A stretch of 64,000 nt of DNA from Tubiluchus corallicola (GCA_030141605.1 JAQGDQ010000183.1:362241-426240); one strand, 5' to 3'. Shown: positions 1-11,273, counted from the stretch's first letter. Translations and numbers: made by a program. Notes: generated by a model from the sequence alone, not told the origin.

Positions 1-823
1 TAGATTGGCAAGATAAGATATGATGATATAATAAACTTTATCCTACTTTGCGGTAATCATACGTAATTAATTTCATAAGCTGAACATTAAAATAATCACT
101 ACTATAAACATACGAAATAAAAACATGTGAAACAACAACATGTGAAACAATGACATGTGAAACAATGACATGTGAAACAAAGACATGTGAAACACAACAT
201 GTAAAACAATATGTGAAACAATGATATGTGAAACAATGATATGTGAAACAATGATATGTGAAACAATGACATGTGAAACAATGATATGTGAAACAACAAC
301 ATGTGAAACAATATGTGAAACAATGACATGTGAAACGATATGTGAAACAACGTGAAAGAACGATATGTGAAACAACAACCTCTGAAACAACAACAGAATC
401 TATTGGTCCAATTTATTTAGCGTTTGTTTTTATATAAAAAAATTTGACGCTTGACAAAATTTTTGATGCATTGACGCATCATAACGTAGTTTTAACTACG
501 CCGACTTATGAACGGTTTTGGTTTGCAAGCTCACAAATATCAATAAGTATGTGAAATATGCAACTTACACAAAAACATTTTGGGCCTTCTTAAGGTAGCT
601 GGTTGTTGTGTTGATTATAATTATTATCGAATGTAATTCTCTAAAATGAGACGCTTATTGAACAGTGGCATATTATTTACACCTGGATGTGCATTGTGCA
701 TTCCTCCTTAACATAATATGGTGTAATGTGACATTTGAAACTGCTAAAAAGCAGTCATCTATTTACAGATCAGGCTCACTATTGCTTAATTTCATTTGCC
801 AAGCACACACCCTGGTCTCTTAG
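1..823. other. Intronic or 5' flank of the channel gene
   Basis: No coding exon of the channel could be recognised here, so the N-terminal exons (cytoplasmic tail and TM1) must lie before the window or be unrecognisable. The stretch holds a short-period minisatellite at about 124-390. At about 405-545 it has a dispersed repeat that recurs in inverted orientation at about 44130-44280. The rest is AT-rich DNA without a supported feature. Confidence 0.5.
124..390. repeat. Minisatellite, unit acatgtgaaacaatg
   Basis: A unit of about 9 to 15 bp built around atgtgaaacaa is repeated some 20 times with variation (acatgtgaaacaatg, atatgtgaaacaatg, acatgtgaaacaacaac). The long open frames on the minus strand here are a by-product of the repeat and carry no domain. 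Confidence 0.85.
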
Positions 824-1096
824 CAACCACAAGTCGCCAGGTTTCTCTCCCGTTTTGCAACTGTTACTTTGACGATGCATCTTTTCTCACTTCTGAGTTA
901 AACTTCCTACATTTAGGAACGGAGTTTAACTGCTGTGAAGATGCAGAGGCTGCGATTACGGAAATCGGTGTTTGCTGGACATTAGGGGTCAATGGAGCTG
1001 AGGACAGCAGTCGTCACAGCAGGTTTGAGCAAACGTTTCCCTCTACCGGTGCAGGAATGACTGTCTTACTTAATCTACAGTTATACGAATATACCG
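824..1096 (+). CDS. Channel exon A (first exon seen)
   Basis: Encodes the early extracellular domain with FCNCYFDDASF and TEIGVCWTLG. Its donor, gtaagc, follows base 1096. The 5' edge is the least certain exon border: the frame is closed by a stop at 787-789, and I chose the acceptor ending ctcttag at 823. An acceptor at 803 is also possible. Ends in phase 1. Confidence 0.75.
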
Positions 1097-3228
1097 GTAA
1101 GCTTCGATACTTTCTGTAGCATTCTTCTTGTAAATGCTTTTAGTTTATTCACAGAAGATCATATTAACTCCCTCGGGTAGCTGCCTTAGGAACTAATGAT
1201 CTTGTTGAAGTTGTTATTTTTCGGAAAGGATGAATTTAACTATGTTGCTAACTGTAAAATATTCCAATGCATAGATGACTTTATATTACGTACTAAACGC
1301 TTCCAGTAGTTTCTATCTGATATGAAATGTGTCAGTCTTAAATATTTGTATATTAATATTTTCTAACCGTCATTTTCTACTAATGTCTAATGTAATCTTG
1401 TAGTAAAACTTGTTAGCTTGTGTAGTTATAGTCTATTCTTACTGTGAATGTTACTAATGTCTACTGTAATCTTGTAGTAAAACTTGTCAGCTTATGTAGT
1501 TATAGTCAATTCTTACTGTAAATGTTACTAATGTCTAATGTAATCCTGTAGTAAAACTTGTCAGCTTGTTTAGTTATAGTCTATTCTTACTGTAAATGTT
1601 TTTGTAAATAGTGTATAAAGTCTGTTGTGGTGAGGATCCTAAATCATGTTGTTCAAACTGTCTGATCCAATCCTATCATAAATTATGTTTGAATTAACTC
1701 CATCGGGACTGCATTATTCAAAATAGATCTTATAAGACCCATGACTTTTCTGCTACTGTATGAGCACAGACATAACTAAATGGTACTGTTTGATTCAGGA
1801 GAATCTCCGCTATCCAATCATGTTATTTGTTTAAACATCCATAAGCCACTTATTCTGGTTGATCTAAATAACTCTCATTATTTCTCATTGTAGATTTCTA
1901 CATTCCCGGAGCCTCGATGGACTTGGGGGCGAAAGTAAACCTGCATGAGCCGAACGCCCCGACCAGCGTCGACTCTCAAGGCGTGGCTCTTCTACCCGGA
2001 ATGCACGCATACGTTGAACTCGTCACCGAAAAGGTACAAGCTGTCTTGGATATAAGCACGTGGTGCCTCCTGGTGCCATTGGCCTCATTTTGCAGACTGG
2101 ATAGGAAAGAAGTGATTCTTGTTCAGTACGTCGTGTCTTTTTATAACAAAATTTTGTCAGTCGAGTTCTCTTTAGCAAGTTAGTAAGATGCGGCAAAGAT
2201 GTAAGTTTGATTTCTTCATATTTCATAATATTATCACGCATTTTCGTTATAGCAGTTAATTATCTTTTTGAAATTGGGTTAGCGGAAAATGTTTTTATTT
2301 GCTTCAGATAAAACGAAGTCGAGTCGCACATAATATGTCAGTCAGTCAGTCAGTCAGTCAAATATGTCATGATGTGATAGTGATTTTGGAATGAGACGAT
2401 GATTGCCCATTTTGGACAATAAAAAATCACGTAGCTTAAATGTGGAAATGAATACTCAATTAATACATTAAAAGAAACAAAAAGTTATCAATAATTCAAT
2501 GAATAACAAACAGTAAGATACATAATAGGAAGCAAATTTTGGAAAAAATGATTCAAACTGTTTTTAGACGTAGGTCAACATATGTTAAACAAAGATAGTG
2601 ATATCGCTACTTCGTTTAATACTGGCGTTTAAACAACGTTATGTACAACATCATTACAAATATACTAACCTGACTCTCAAAACACTGTGGGGTTGAAAGA
2701 TAAACAAGAGAATTATCGCTGTTGTATGTTGCTTAGTAAATTCGTATGCAGTTTACTTTGAGCGCATAATTAGTTTAGATATACCATAGTTTAGGTTTGC
2801 TATATATACAAATGTAAATGTGTTGCGGGCAATCAAAAAGCAGGGCTTGTTAGATTGTCCTACACTGCTTGTAGTACAGCCTGTGTGTGCAGAAAGCTAG
2901 CATATCTGTGGTTTGGGGGTGACGATGCTTCACAAAAATTTCTCTAGGACAACGCCCTTTTTGTGTTTCAGTTGGAATTTCTCCACGTGGATAACTGGGG
3001 CAAATGTGCGGAGCATCCGGTCAAATACGACAAAAAATATTCGTTCGAAGCTTGCATTAACGAAGCCATTAACGAGATTATAGAACACGAGTGCGGATGT
3101 ACAATGGTCATGTATCCTGGTTAGTAATTACTGAAAATGTAATTTTATGCATAGCTTTGTTGAAGTAAAGAATTTCAGGGAAAGTGAGAATTTCAGGGAA
3201 ATGTTTGCTTCAAAAGTTTTATTAAATG

Positions 3229-3268
<40 letters not shown>

Positions 3269-3310
3269 TAATAATATTAATAATGATTATTATTATTATT
3301 AATATTATTA

Positions 3311-3390
<80 letters not shown>

Positions 3391-6300
3391 GTGACTTTTG
3401 AAGAAACTCTCACTATTAGATGGAGTAGTTGAAATATGAAGTTATTTGTACTGTGTTAAGCTGTACTATCATTGAATTATAATGCAGTAGTACTCTCATG
3501 CTTGAATTTTTTGAAGTTTTCATAATTTGCATTTGTGTAATAAAATAAAAATTCGTCAAGTCGATCATCTTCCTATTTCCAATTTAATATTGTTGTAGTA
3601 ATAATAATAATAATAATAATCTTTATTTAAAGTCGGCTTTTGGGTCAACAATTAACATTAGCTCAAAGAGCTATTATCGCCGACTGTAAATAACAACCTA
3701 CAACTACATAACAGAGACTATTATTACCCCACTTTTACCCTAAATACCACGCGTCAGGCAGGACAACAGCAGGTACCATTTTTAAAGTCTTTGGTATGAC
3801 CCGGCCGCTGGTTCGAACTCACGACCTCCCAGACGGAAAGCAGACGCATTACCACTAGACTAAACCTTCTGGTCGAGTGTAACGGTTTGACTGTGATATA
3901 CTATTGTTGCAACTTTTGACAATGGATGAATCGTAGCAGTGATGTAGTGCAGTAGTTATGATGGTAAGCGGTTGTGGCCGTGGCGATGACTACGGCAAGA
4001 ATGGCTACAGTATCTACTTTGACAAATAATGTGCAACATTAATATCTATGAATGAACTAAACAGTAAATAGTTTTAACGTCGGTCAACAAATCAAAATAA
4101 TTTAAAAATTGGTTTACAGATTTCGGTTAAAGGAAGACAGGATGATTTTTCATATAATGCTCCATTTTCAAATCGTATACATTTTAACACAATTAAAAAC
4201 TGTTTCTGATAATTAAATTATGGATTAAAAACTTTATTAACGGTAGGCAAGCCCAAATGTTGATGACATCACAAACTAACATAATTTTCAGCAGTAAAAA
4301 TGTTGCATAAGCGTGTTGCACGTATTTGCAAAAGCGAAAATTGACGTACGGCGCTACTGTAAGATATTCAATGTGTTGTACTAAAACTAGGCAAGTTTTA
4401 AGATAAAAATCCAAATTTACCTCTTCTGTGCTCATGCATGAGTTGTCGAATGTGTGTAGTTCGTAAGAAATGAACACATCTGAACTGAGAGGTACAGCAC
4501 CTGTTTTTGCCCAATTCATTTCCGAAATGCAGTGCTCGTCTAACTAGCGAATAGCAAAATGCATGTAACAGTGGAGAACTAGTGACGCGAACATGGAATT
4601 GTGTTTGTGTGGTAATAATTTTTTCATTTTTTTTAAAAAAATAGTATGTTTCCTTTCAGTATTTTAAAGAGTAGATTGTTTTAACCAAGAGTTTAAGATT
4701 GGATCCGGTTTTGCTTTAACGTTTTGGAACGGACTGTAAGATAATGTCAGAAATATATTATAACCAAGGACTACTATACACAGGACGTGCAGGGCCAGAT
4801 CTCTGACTCCGCTAGCGGAGGTGATCAATACTCGTAATGAACGTAATCTAGAAATAGTGCGCTTTAGAGAGTATAGTAGTCCTTGATTATAACGTAACCA
4901 AGACCAAAGGCTGGAGAAGGTCTTGGAAAGGGTATGTGCAGAATGGTATGAGGTTCACAGGATTTGAACATGGTGCATGACAGTACTCCGAATTTGATAT
5001 TTTCTGTGCTTTGCAGAAATAACAAAGATGTTTTTGTTTCAATAAAGTGCGTTTTTTTTTCCAGGTAACCTGCGTACCTGTTTGCCTAATGATACGATTC
5101 AATGCGTTCAAGTCAAAGTGGCATCCACTGCATGTAAGTCTTATGTGATATAGCATTATTGATTTTTTCTGGACAGTTCCTGAATGTTTTAGTTGCATAT
5201 TTAAATTCCAGAGATGAGAATTTTCCGCGGATACGCGGAATTCCGAGTTTTTGGAAGACCTGTAGTGCCATTTTTGTAAATCGCGTAAATTCGAACCAGC
5301 CAACCATCCATTCACTGATCAGGTTTAGTGCTGTTCTTGACTTCAGTGCAGCACAGTGAAAATTCAGGCTGTACACCTCGTCTCCGTTATTACCATAAGA
5401 CTTCGTTCACACCACTTTTGCAAAGTGATAGAAATTTTGAAAGTCAAAATTCGTGACACGTAAACGCAGGCAGTTTTGATTAGCTAAACTATGCATCATG
5501 TCACATGACCCCCACGTTAACTCACCGATGCACTTGTGCTCTTTCAGTGCTGCATATTGGTAAACTAGCCGATGATTACAGTTGCACTAGTGCATGCAAC
5601 GTGCTCTATTACACATCGTCCGTGTCGTACGCCATGCTACCGAAGCGTAACGTTTTCGCAGACATTGTCAATGCCTGGGATGTCAACGTGTCCGCCTCCT
5701 ACTTAAAGTAAGTGTAAATAATGTTGATTTCGTTGTTTTTTCAGGAAAAATCCAGTAATTTTAAAACAAACGATTGAGTTAACACGTTTCTTGTCTGCCT
5801 TGTACATTGTTGTGTTAAAGCAGAGAGAAAGTTTTATTTTGCCATGTGAAAGCAATGCTTCTGTGAGTTTTTCGCCTTGTTTGACTTGTTCAAACATGTT
5901 CTCTCTGAGAGCAAACTCGCTTTACGCCTTGTTTGACATGTTCAAACATGTTCTCTCTGAGAGCAAACTCGCTTTACGCCTTGTTTGACATGTTCAAACA
6001 TGTTCTCTCTGCAGTAAACTCGCTAGTGTGAACTGCTTGGCGAGTTACTGTTGGCAAGTTATTGCAAACTCTCATACAGTTGCCGTGAGTTGAATTTGTG
6101 AGAGTTACTGTTGGCAAGTTATTGCAAACTCTCAGACGGTTGCCGTGAGTTGAATTTGTGAGAGTTACTGTTGGCAAGTTATTGCAAACTCTCAGACGGT
6201 TGCCGTGAGTTGAATTTGTGAGAGTTACTGTTGGCAAGTTATTGCAAACTCTCAGACGGTGCCGCGAGTTGAATTTGTGAAAGTTACTGTTGGCAAGTTA

Positions 6301-9300
6301 TTGCAAACTCTCAGACGGTGCTGTGAGTTGAATTTGTGAGAGTTACTGTTGGCAAGTTATTGCAAACTCTCAGACGGTTGCTGTGAGTTGAATTTGTGAG
6401 AGTTACTGTTGGCAAGTTATTGCAAACTCTCAGACGGTTGCTGTGAGTTGAATTTGTGAGAGTTACTGTTGGCAAGTTATTGCAAACTCTCAGACGGTTG
6501 CTGTGAGTTGAATTTGTGAGAGTTACTGTTGGCAAGTTATTGCAAACTCTCAGACGGTTGCTGTGAGTTGAATTTGTGAGAGTTACTGTTGGCAAATTAT
6601 TGCAAACTCTCAGACGGTTGCCGTGAGTTGAATTTGTGAGAGTTACTGTCAAGTGTGAACGCCTCGGCAAGTTAACACCGATACTCGGAGTAAATGGAGA
6701 AGTGTGTGTCGGCAGAAGCGCTTACTGTCTGAGAGTAACTCGCAACAATTTTTGCTCTATAAAGCGAATGAATGTGACAAAGATCGCTATTATTCTGTCG
6801 TTAAATTATTGCCGTCGTAGCAGCCGTAACTTCTTCTTCTCTTTTTCTCAATCTTTGTCTATTATTTTATCTTAACTATCTATCTATCTTTTATATCATC
6901 TCATATATGACCTTCATTCATTACATCATTCCATTCTGTAGCACTAAATGTTTTCTTTATCACACGATTCACTTCAAATTTCCAGTTTATTTCCATTACT
7001 TTTTTTCTTTCACTGTGAGGGACAATCTAACAAGCCCTGCTTTTTGATTGCCCGCAACACATTTACATTTGTATATATAGTAAACCTAAACTATGGTATA
7101 TCGAAACTAGTTACGTGCTCAAAGTAAACTGTATACGAATTTACTAAGCAACATACATTAGCGATAATTCTCTTGTTTATCTTTCAATCCTGCAGTGTTT
7201 TGAGAGTCAAGTTAGTATATTTGTAATGATGCTGTACACAACGTTGTTTAGACATCAGTATTAAAGGAAGTAGCGATATCACTATCTTTGTTTACCATAG
7301 GTTGAACTATGTCTAAAGACAGTTTAAATCATTTTTTCCAAAATTTGCTTCCTATAATGTATCTTACTGTTTCTTATTCATTGAATTATTGATAACTTTT
7401 TCTTTCTTTTAATGTATTAATTGTGTATTTGTGTTGATGTGAAATAAATAAACTTATTCACGGCTTTGTGAAACCGGTATGATAAAATTTCCAAGGTCGC
7501 CTCATGCAGCGCTTGGCTTTCACTCTGCAGTGTTTATTGTATAAGGGCTGTCTAAACCTCAATGAAAGAAAAGCACCTAGCTACATATTGGTAAGAAAGA
7601 TAAGTGGTTTCAAGCAAGTAGAAAGAAATTAATTACCAGAAACCATAAAGAAACTCACACAATGTTTAATTTATATGATTTAAGCAGCATTGATTTTTGC
7701 CTTTGTAACGTCTCTCAATTCTTTTACATTAATTTCTGTGGAAATCTTGGCTTCGTTTAACGATGTTTTGCCTAATGTCACATTTTGCTGGAACGCATTA
7801 GCGTCGTTAATCGAGGAGACTTGCCGTATATGAAAGAAACTGTTCACCTCTTAACCCGCTTGTTTTTCTGTTTCGTTTCATCACATTTTTTCAAATGTTT
7901 CTGCTAATTTTAGAGAAAATCTCGTGATGGTCGACTTGTATTTCAACAGCCTGGACTACGTCCAGTTGGAAGAACGAAGAGCTACAACGGGTGTCCAGAC
8001 TCTCAGTGAGTGTTTTTACTTTTTTCCCCAAACAGTATTGTGACTAAATTACAAGCAGTATTGTGACTAAATTACAAGCAGTATTGTGACTAAATTACAA
8101 GCAGTATTGTGACTAAATTACAAGCAGTATTGTGACTAAATTACAAGCAGTATTGTGACTAAATTACAAACAGTATTGTGACTAAATTACAAGCAGTATT
8201 GTGACTAAATTACAAACAGTATTGTGACTAAATTACACGCAGTATTGTGACTAAATTACAAACAGTATTGTGACTAAATTACACGCAGTATTGTGACTAA
8301 ATTACAAACAATATTGTGACTAAATTACAAGCAATATTGTGACTAAATTACAAGCAGTATTGTGACTAAATTACACGCAGTATTGTGACTAAATTACAAG
8401 CAGTATTGTGACTAAATTACAAGCAATATTGTGACTAAATTACAAGCAGTATTGTGACTAAATTACAAGCAATATTGTGACTAAATTACAAGCAGTATTG
8501 TGACTAAATTACAAGCAGTATTGTGACTAAATTACAAGCAATATTGTGACTAAATTACAAGCAGTATTGTGACTAAATTACAAGCAATATTGTGACTAAA
8601 TTACAAGCAGTATTGTGACTAAATTACAAGCAGTATTGTGACTAAATTACAAGCAGTATTGTGACTAAATTACAAGCAGTATTGTGACTAAATTACAAGC
8701 AGTATTGTGACTAAATTACAAGCAGTATTGTGACTAAATTACAAGCAGTATTGTGACTAAATTACAAGCAGTATTGTGACTAAATTACAAGCAGTATTGT
8801 GACTAAATTACAAGCAGTATTGTGACTAAATTACAAAGCACTGTACATATTCTGTTTACTGACGCATCAAAAGCGTTCGATAGAATAAACTATCTCAAAC
8901 TGTTCCTAAACCTTGTCAATACTAACCTACCAAATGTAGTAATTAGACTTTTGCTTTTTTATTACACGGAACAACGTATGTTGGTTAGATGGGGTAAATT
9001 TAACTCTGATAGTTTTGCAGTAGGTAACGGAATTTGTCAAGGTGGAAAAATGTCTCCACTGTTATTTAACTTCTATTTTAAAAATCTTACTGCTGAACTT
9101 ACTAACTCTGGTGTGGGTTGTCATATTGCAGAAGCCTGCATTAATCACTTGATGTATGCTGATGACATATGTCTTTTAGCAACAACGTCGACGCTTTGCA
9201 GAGACTGCTAGATATTTTTAATAAATTTGCTAAAGAATATCATATCCTTGTAAATGTGAATAAGACTAAACTTGTCACGTTTCGCTCCGCCCACATGCAG

Positions 9301-11273
9301 CAGTTTACTTCTGTTGTTTTGCAGTGTAAAAGTTTTGTACCTAGTAAAAAGGAAAAATATCTGAGTCATATTTTATCAGATGACAATAGAGATGATTTAG
9401 ATATATTACGACAATGTTCAATTTACTATGGTAGAGCAAATAAATTACACATGAAATTTACTCACTGTTCAGTTAACGTGAAGAGACAATTGTTTAATGC
9501 TTACTGCACTACTTTTTATTGTATGTCCACTTGGAGACATTTTTATTCTTACAATCTTAGCAAACTCAAGGTTGCATATAATGTATCAACACGGAAGCTG
9601 TTTAACTTTGCATATGATACGAGCGCTAGATATATTTCTACTAGACTTAATCCTATTTATTTTGATGTGATTCACAGAAAATGTGCATACAGTTTACACG
9701 TCAGGCTGAATAAGAGTGAAAATTTTATATGCAAGAACATTTTAAACAGTGATGTAAACTTTACTTCTGTAATTAGACGTCATTAGCGTAATTTGTTATA
9801 TCGTTAATTGTTATTTGTGTTATTGTTGTGTGTCATGATTTATTGTATTATTTGTATTAATTTGTAATTGTGTATGTGAACTTTGTAAAGTTTGAAATAA
9901 AATATTAAATCAAAATCTAAGAGGTGATACAGATATGATGCAGAAAAGAAAAGTGTTTTAACTTGACTTTAATACAGAGTTAAAGAAATTTGTTGTTCTG
10001 AAATAGACATTAGTTGTGAATTTACAAAACAAGCTACAAGCTGTACTCTTGTTTTTGCTTATATGAATTTGCCCCCCCCCCCGATTTCTCTCGTTTAAAC
10101 CCAGGCGGTTTGTCAAATTTTCTGTCTGTTTGGCAGTATGGCAGTTGAAAATGCTGAGATGCTGTTTGCTAGGTGGTCACCTATCCATTTACTGACAACT
10201 GTTACTTGAGTTTAGTTTGCTTAGAGCAAACAGTAAGCACCCAGCTACTAAAAACCACTACATTCACAGGTTATATATAAAGATATGAAAGCCACCATGA
10301 CAGAAAAGAAATGCACGTCCAAGTCTGGAAAAAATTTGCATACGAATTTGTGAAATATGTGTCATTAACATTTTGATGAAGCCAGAGCGTACTAAACTAA
10401 ACACACTGAACTGAAACCACACACAAGTATAGTACACTAGGGTTTAGCATTCTCTACAACAAAACAAATTTGAATCGAATCGAATTTTCGCGCTTTCGAA
10501 TCCGAATCGAATTCGAATTTGGTTCCAAAGATTTTCGAATAGATTTGTAATAGAAAGCTGTCTCGGAAAGATTGTGCATATTGCTTGATTTTGTTCCTCA
10601 GCAAAAACACTAATAGTAGTTAAAATAGTATGTCATAAGTCATAAGTCATTTATTTCACCTTACACATTTACAATAGTTTCATGTACAATATCTAGTGAA
10701 AGGGCCTACAATGAAAGTAATGCAAATAAGTTTTTATTCTTTCTGCACAGGAAAAGCCTCAAACACTGTTCACCTATATACGAAGGTAAATGTGTTGCGG
10801 GCAATCAAAAAGCAGGGCTTGTTAGATTGTCCCACACAGTGAAAGAAAAAAAGTAATGGACATAATCTGAAAATTTAAAGTGAATCGTGATAAAAAAAAC
10901 ATTAGTGCTTAAAATGGAATGATGTAATGAATGAAGCTCAAATATGAGAGAACAGAAACTCATATATGTAAAACAGAAACTACAAATAAATTCTGCTGAT
11001 TGCAGGATGTTTTATTTATTTGAATCGAATTTGAAAGTTAAAGTACACCTTTAATGTAATTAGGTTTTTCTTGCAGGTGACATTGGTGGTCAGCTGGGTT
11101 TGTTCATCGGAGCTAGCATCATCACATTGTTTGAAGCGCTAGCTTTTCTACTGGCTATGCTCTACTACAACTTTGTCTGGCCGTTCAGACAGCAGGCTAA
11201 ACAGAGGGCGCTGGCTTCGGATGCCAGAACTGCTGAGACCGAACTGAACTCACCATCCCCAATAAGTCTCTGA
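824..11273 (+). CDS. DEG/ENaC (ASIC-like) sodium channel, 3' part of gene, 7 exons
   Basis: Gene span of an amiloride-sensitive (ASC/DEG/ENaC) channel, a trimeric plasma-membrane cation channel with two membrane segments and a large cysteine-rich extracellular domain. I joined coding exons 824-1096, 1894-2033, 2972-3119, 5065-5133, 5548-5707, 7914-8005 and 11077-11273. All introns are GT-AG and all phases agree, giving about 358 residues to the stop. Family marks in order are TEIGVCWTLG near the N-side, YIPG..MDLG...LHEP, LPGMHAYVEL, the ECGCTMVMYPG cysteine segment, YSCTSACN, the pre-TM2 stretch ENLVMVDLYFNSLDY, and SDIGGQLGLFIGASIITLFE. The last contains the GAS selectivity-filter triplet and opens TM2. 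The short cytoplasmic tail ends in SPISL. Family members are usually about 450-600 aa, so TM1 and the first extracellular exons are missing from the window. Which subfamily (ASIC, FaNaC, BASIC or other) cannot be settled from this part. Confidence 0.92.
1378..1598. repeat. 74-bp tandem repeat, 3 copies
   Basis: Units start at about 1378, 1451 and 1525 with ttactaatgtctaatgtaat and end in ttcttactgtaaatg. The copies differ at only a few bases. Lies in the intron after channel exon A. Confidence 0.85.
1894..2033 (+). CDS. Channel exon B
   Basis: Acceptor ttgtag, donor gtacaa. Completes the split Asp codon and encodes FYIPGASMDLGAKVNLHEP and LLPGMHAYVELVTEK, the beta-strand region with the family's conserved PG..V motif. 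Ends in phase 0. Confidence 0.92.
2337..2360. repeat. (GTCA)n microsatellite
   Basis: About six gtca units in the intron before channel exon C. Confidence 0.8.
2456..2862 (+). repeat. Dispersed repeat, copy 1
   Basis: About 400 bp ending in caatcaaaaagcagggcttg plus ttagattgtcc. It recurs inverted at about 6900-7426 and partly at about 10785-10965. No coding or clear terminal repeats are seen, so the class is unknown. Confidence 0.75.
2972..3119 (+). CDS. Channel exon C
   Basis: Acceptor gtgtttcag, donor gttagt. Encodes YSFEACINEAINEIIEHECG and CTMVMYPG, the cysteine-rich segment found in all ASC channels. Ends in phase 1. Confidence 0.93.
3226..3390. repeat. (AAT)n followed by (ATT)n, self-complementary
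   Basis: A run of aat units turns at about 3280 into a run of att units, so the two halves can pair as a hairpin. Lies in the intron after channel exon C. Confidence 0.9.
3599..3873 (-). mobile_element. tRNA-derived SINE, copy 1
   Basis: On the minus strand the head reads ccagaaggtttagtctagtg, then gtaatgcg, and later gagttcgaacc: an A-box-like and a B-box-like pol III promoter as in a tRNA. A body of about 200 bp follows, then a tail of aaataaagattattatt repeats. Copy 2 at 52590-52869 is very similar over its whole length. The target-site duplication is not clear. Confidence 0.88.
4765..4885. mobile_element. 121-bp MITE with 15-bp perfect terminal inverted repeats
   Basis: Ends are caaggactactatac and its exact reverse complement. 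Both sides are flanked by the 8-bp direct repeat attataac (4757-4764 and 4886-4893). An 8-bp duplication fits the hAT superfamily. Lies in the intron before channel exon D. Confidence 0.88.
5065..5133 (+). CDS. Channel exon D (69 nt)
   Basis: Acceptor after a T tract (ttttttttccag), donor gtaagt. Encodes GNLRTCLPNDTIQCVQVKVA, the cysteine-bearing thumb region after the CGC motif. Phase 1 at both ends. Confidence 0.85.
5205..5360 (-). mobile_element. Truncated copy of the gggatgagaat hAT-like element
   Basis: Contains agagatgagaattttccgcg and then ggatacgcggaattccgag, the inverted right end of the elements at 20108-20627 and 45715-46176. Only one end is present. It lies about 70 bp beyond the donor of channel exon D, in the following intron. 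Confidence 0.7.
5548..5707 (+). CDS. Channel exon E
   Basis: Acceptor gctctttcag, donor gtaagt. Encodes DDYSCTSACNVLYYTSSVSY and AMLP, matching the C..PC....Y..S.S.A..P region of the family; the usual Pro of the PC pair is Ala here. Ends in phase 2. Confidence 0.92.
5873..6025. repeat. 52-bp tandem repeat, 3 copies
   Basis: Units begin at about 5873, 5925 and 5977 with cgccttgtttgac and include aaacatgttctctctgagag. It runs directly into the 60-bp array and shares short words with it (aactcgc, gagag). Confidence 0.85.
6041..6650. repeat. 60-bp tandem array, about 10 copies
   Basis: The unit contains gttactgttggcaagttatt, gcaaactctcagacggttg and gtgagttgaatttgtga. Copies are 60 bp, with two 59-bp variants near 6260-6330. 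Because 60 is a multiple of three, the minus strand shows open frames of a 20-residue repeat (NLPTVTLTNSTHGNRLRVCN), broken where the 59-bp units shift frame. I regard this as non-coding intronic DNA. Confidence 0.93.
6900..7426 (-). repeat. Dispersed repeat, copy 2 (inverted)
   Basis: Reverse complement of the 2456-2862 repeat, extended by about 120 bp that also match 10785-10965. Copies 1 and 2 could pair as an inverted repeat across channel exons C to E. Confidence 0.75.
7914..8005 (+). CDS. Channel exon F
   Basis: Acceptor taattttag, donor gtgagt. Encodes KENLVMVDLYFNSLDYVQLE and then ERRATTGVQTL, the beta-strand just before TM2. Ends in phase 1. The 23-bp tandem array starts about 30 bp beyond the donor. 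Confidence 0.94.
8033..8838. repeat. 23-bp tandem array, about 35 copies
   Basis: Unit acaagcagtattgtgactaaa+tt, with variants acacgc, acaaac and gcaatatt. It begins just after the donor of channel exon F and ends exactly where the LINE reverse-transcriptase fragment begins. Confidence 0.95.
8839..9910 (+). pseudogene. Non-LTR retrotransposon reverse transcriptase, 5'-truncated and frameshifted
   Basis: The first frame, to about 9190, holds FTDASKAFDRINY, GICQGGKMSPLLFNFYF and MYADDICLL, the RT finger, palm and catalytic YADD motifs. The rest of the ORF, from about 9180 to the stop at 9784-9786, is in another frame and reads NNVDALQRLLDIFNKFAKEY onward, so a small indel near 9180 breaks the gene. 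The AT-rich 3' UTR ends near aataaa at about 9896. The 5' half of the ORF and any endonuclease are absent. Part of the same LINE recurs at 37179-37312. Confidence 0.9.
10438..10610 (+). mobile_element. Degenerate relative of the 15561-15967 hAT MITE
   Basis: Starts agggtttagcattctct and continues with gaatcgaatcgaattttcg, as in the intact element. A second piece, tttgaatcgaatttgaaag at about 11022, may be its other end, with the dispersed repeat of 10785-10965 inserted between. Confidence 0.6.
10785..10965 (+). repeat. Dispersed repeat, copy 3 (partial)
   Basis: Shares caatcaaaaagcagggcttg and the following ttagattgtccc with copies 1 and 2, and extends to gatgtaatgaatgaag like copy 2. Lies in the last channel intron. 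Confidence 0.7.
11077..11273 (+). CDS. Channel last exon: TM2 and C-terminus
   Basis: Acceptor tttcttgcag. Encodes DIGGQLGLFIGASIITLFEA then LAFLLAMLYYNF and a basic tail. The GAS triplet is the pore selectivity filter. Stop tga at 11271-11273. A candidate polyadenylation signal aataaa lies at about 11846. Confidence 0.95.

Noticed and set aside
73-393. Minus-strand ORF of 106 codons rich in FHMSLFHIS
   Set aside because: Translation of a short-unit minisatellite; no domain, not conserved.
5974-6670. Minus-strand ORFs with a 20-residue repeat (PTVTLTNSTHGNR)
   Set aside because: By-product of a 60-bp array whose period is a multiple of three, inside a channel intron.
6041-8838. CRISPR-like arrays (regular repeats)
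   Set aside because: These are direct tandem repeats without unique spacers in a eukaryotic intron.
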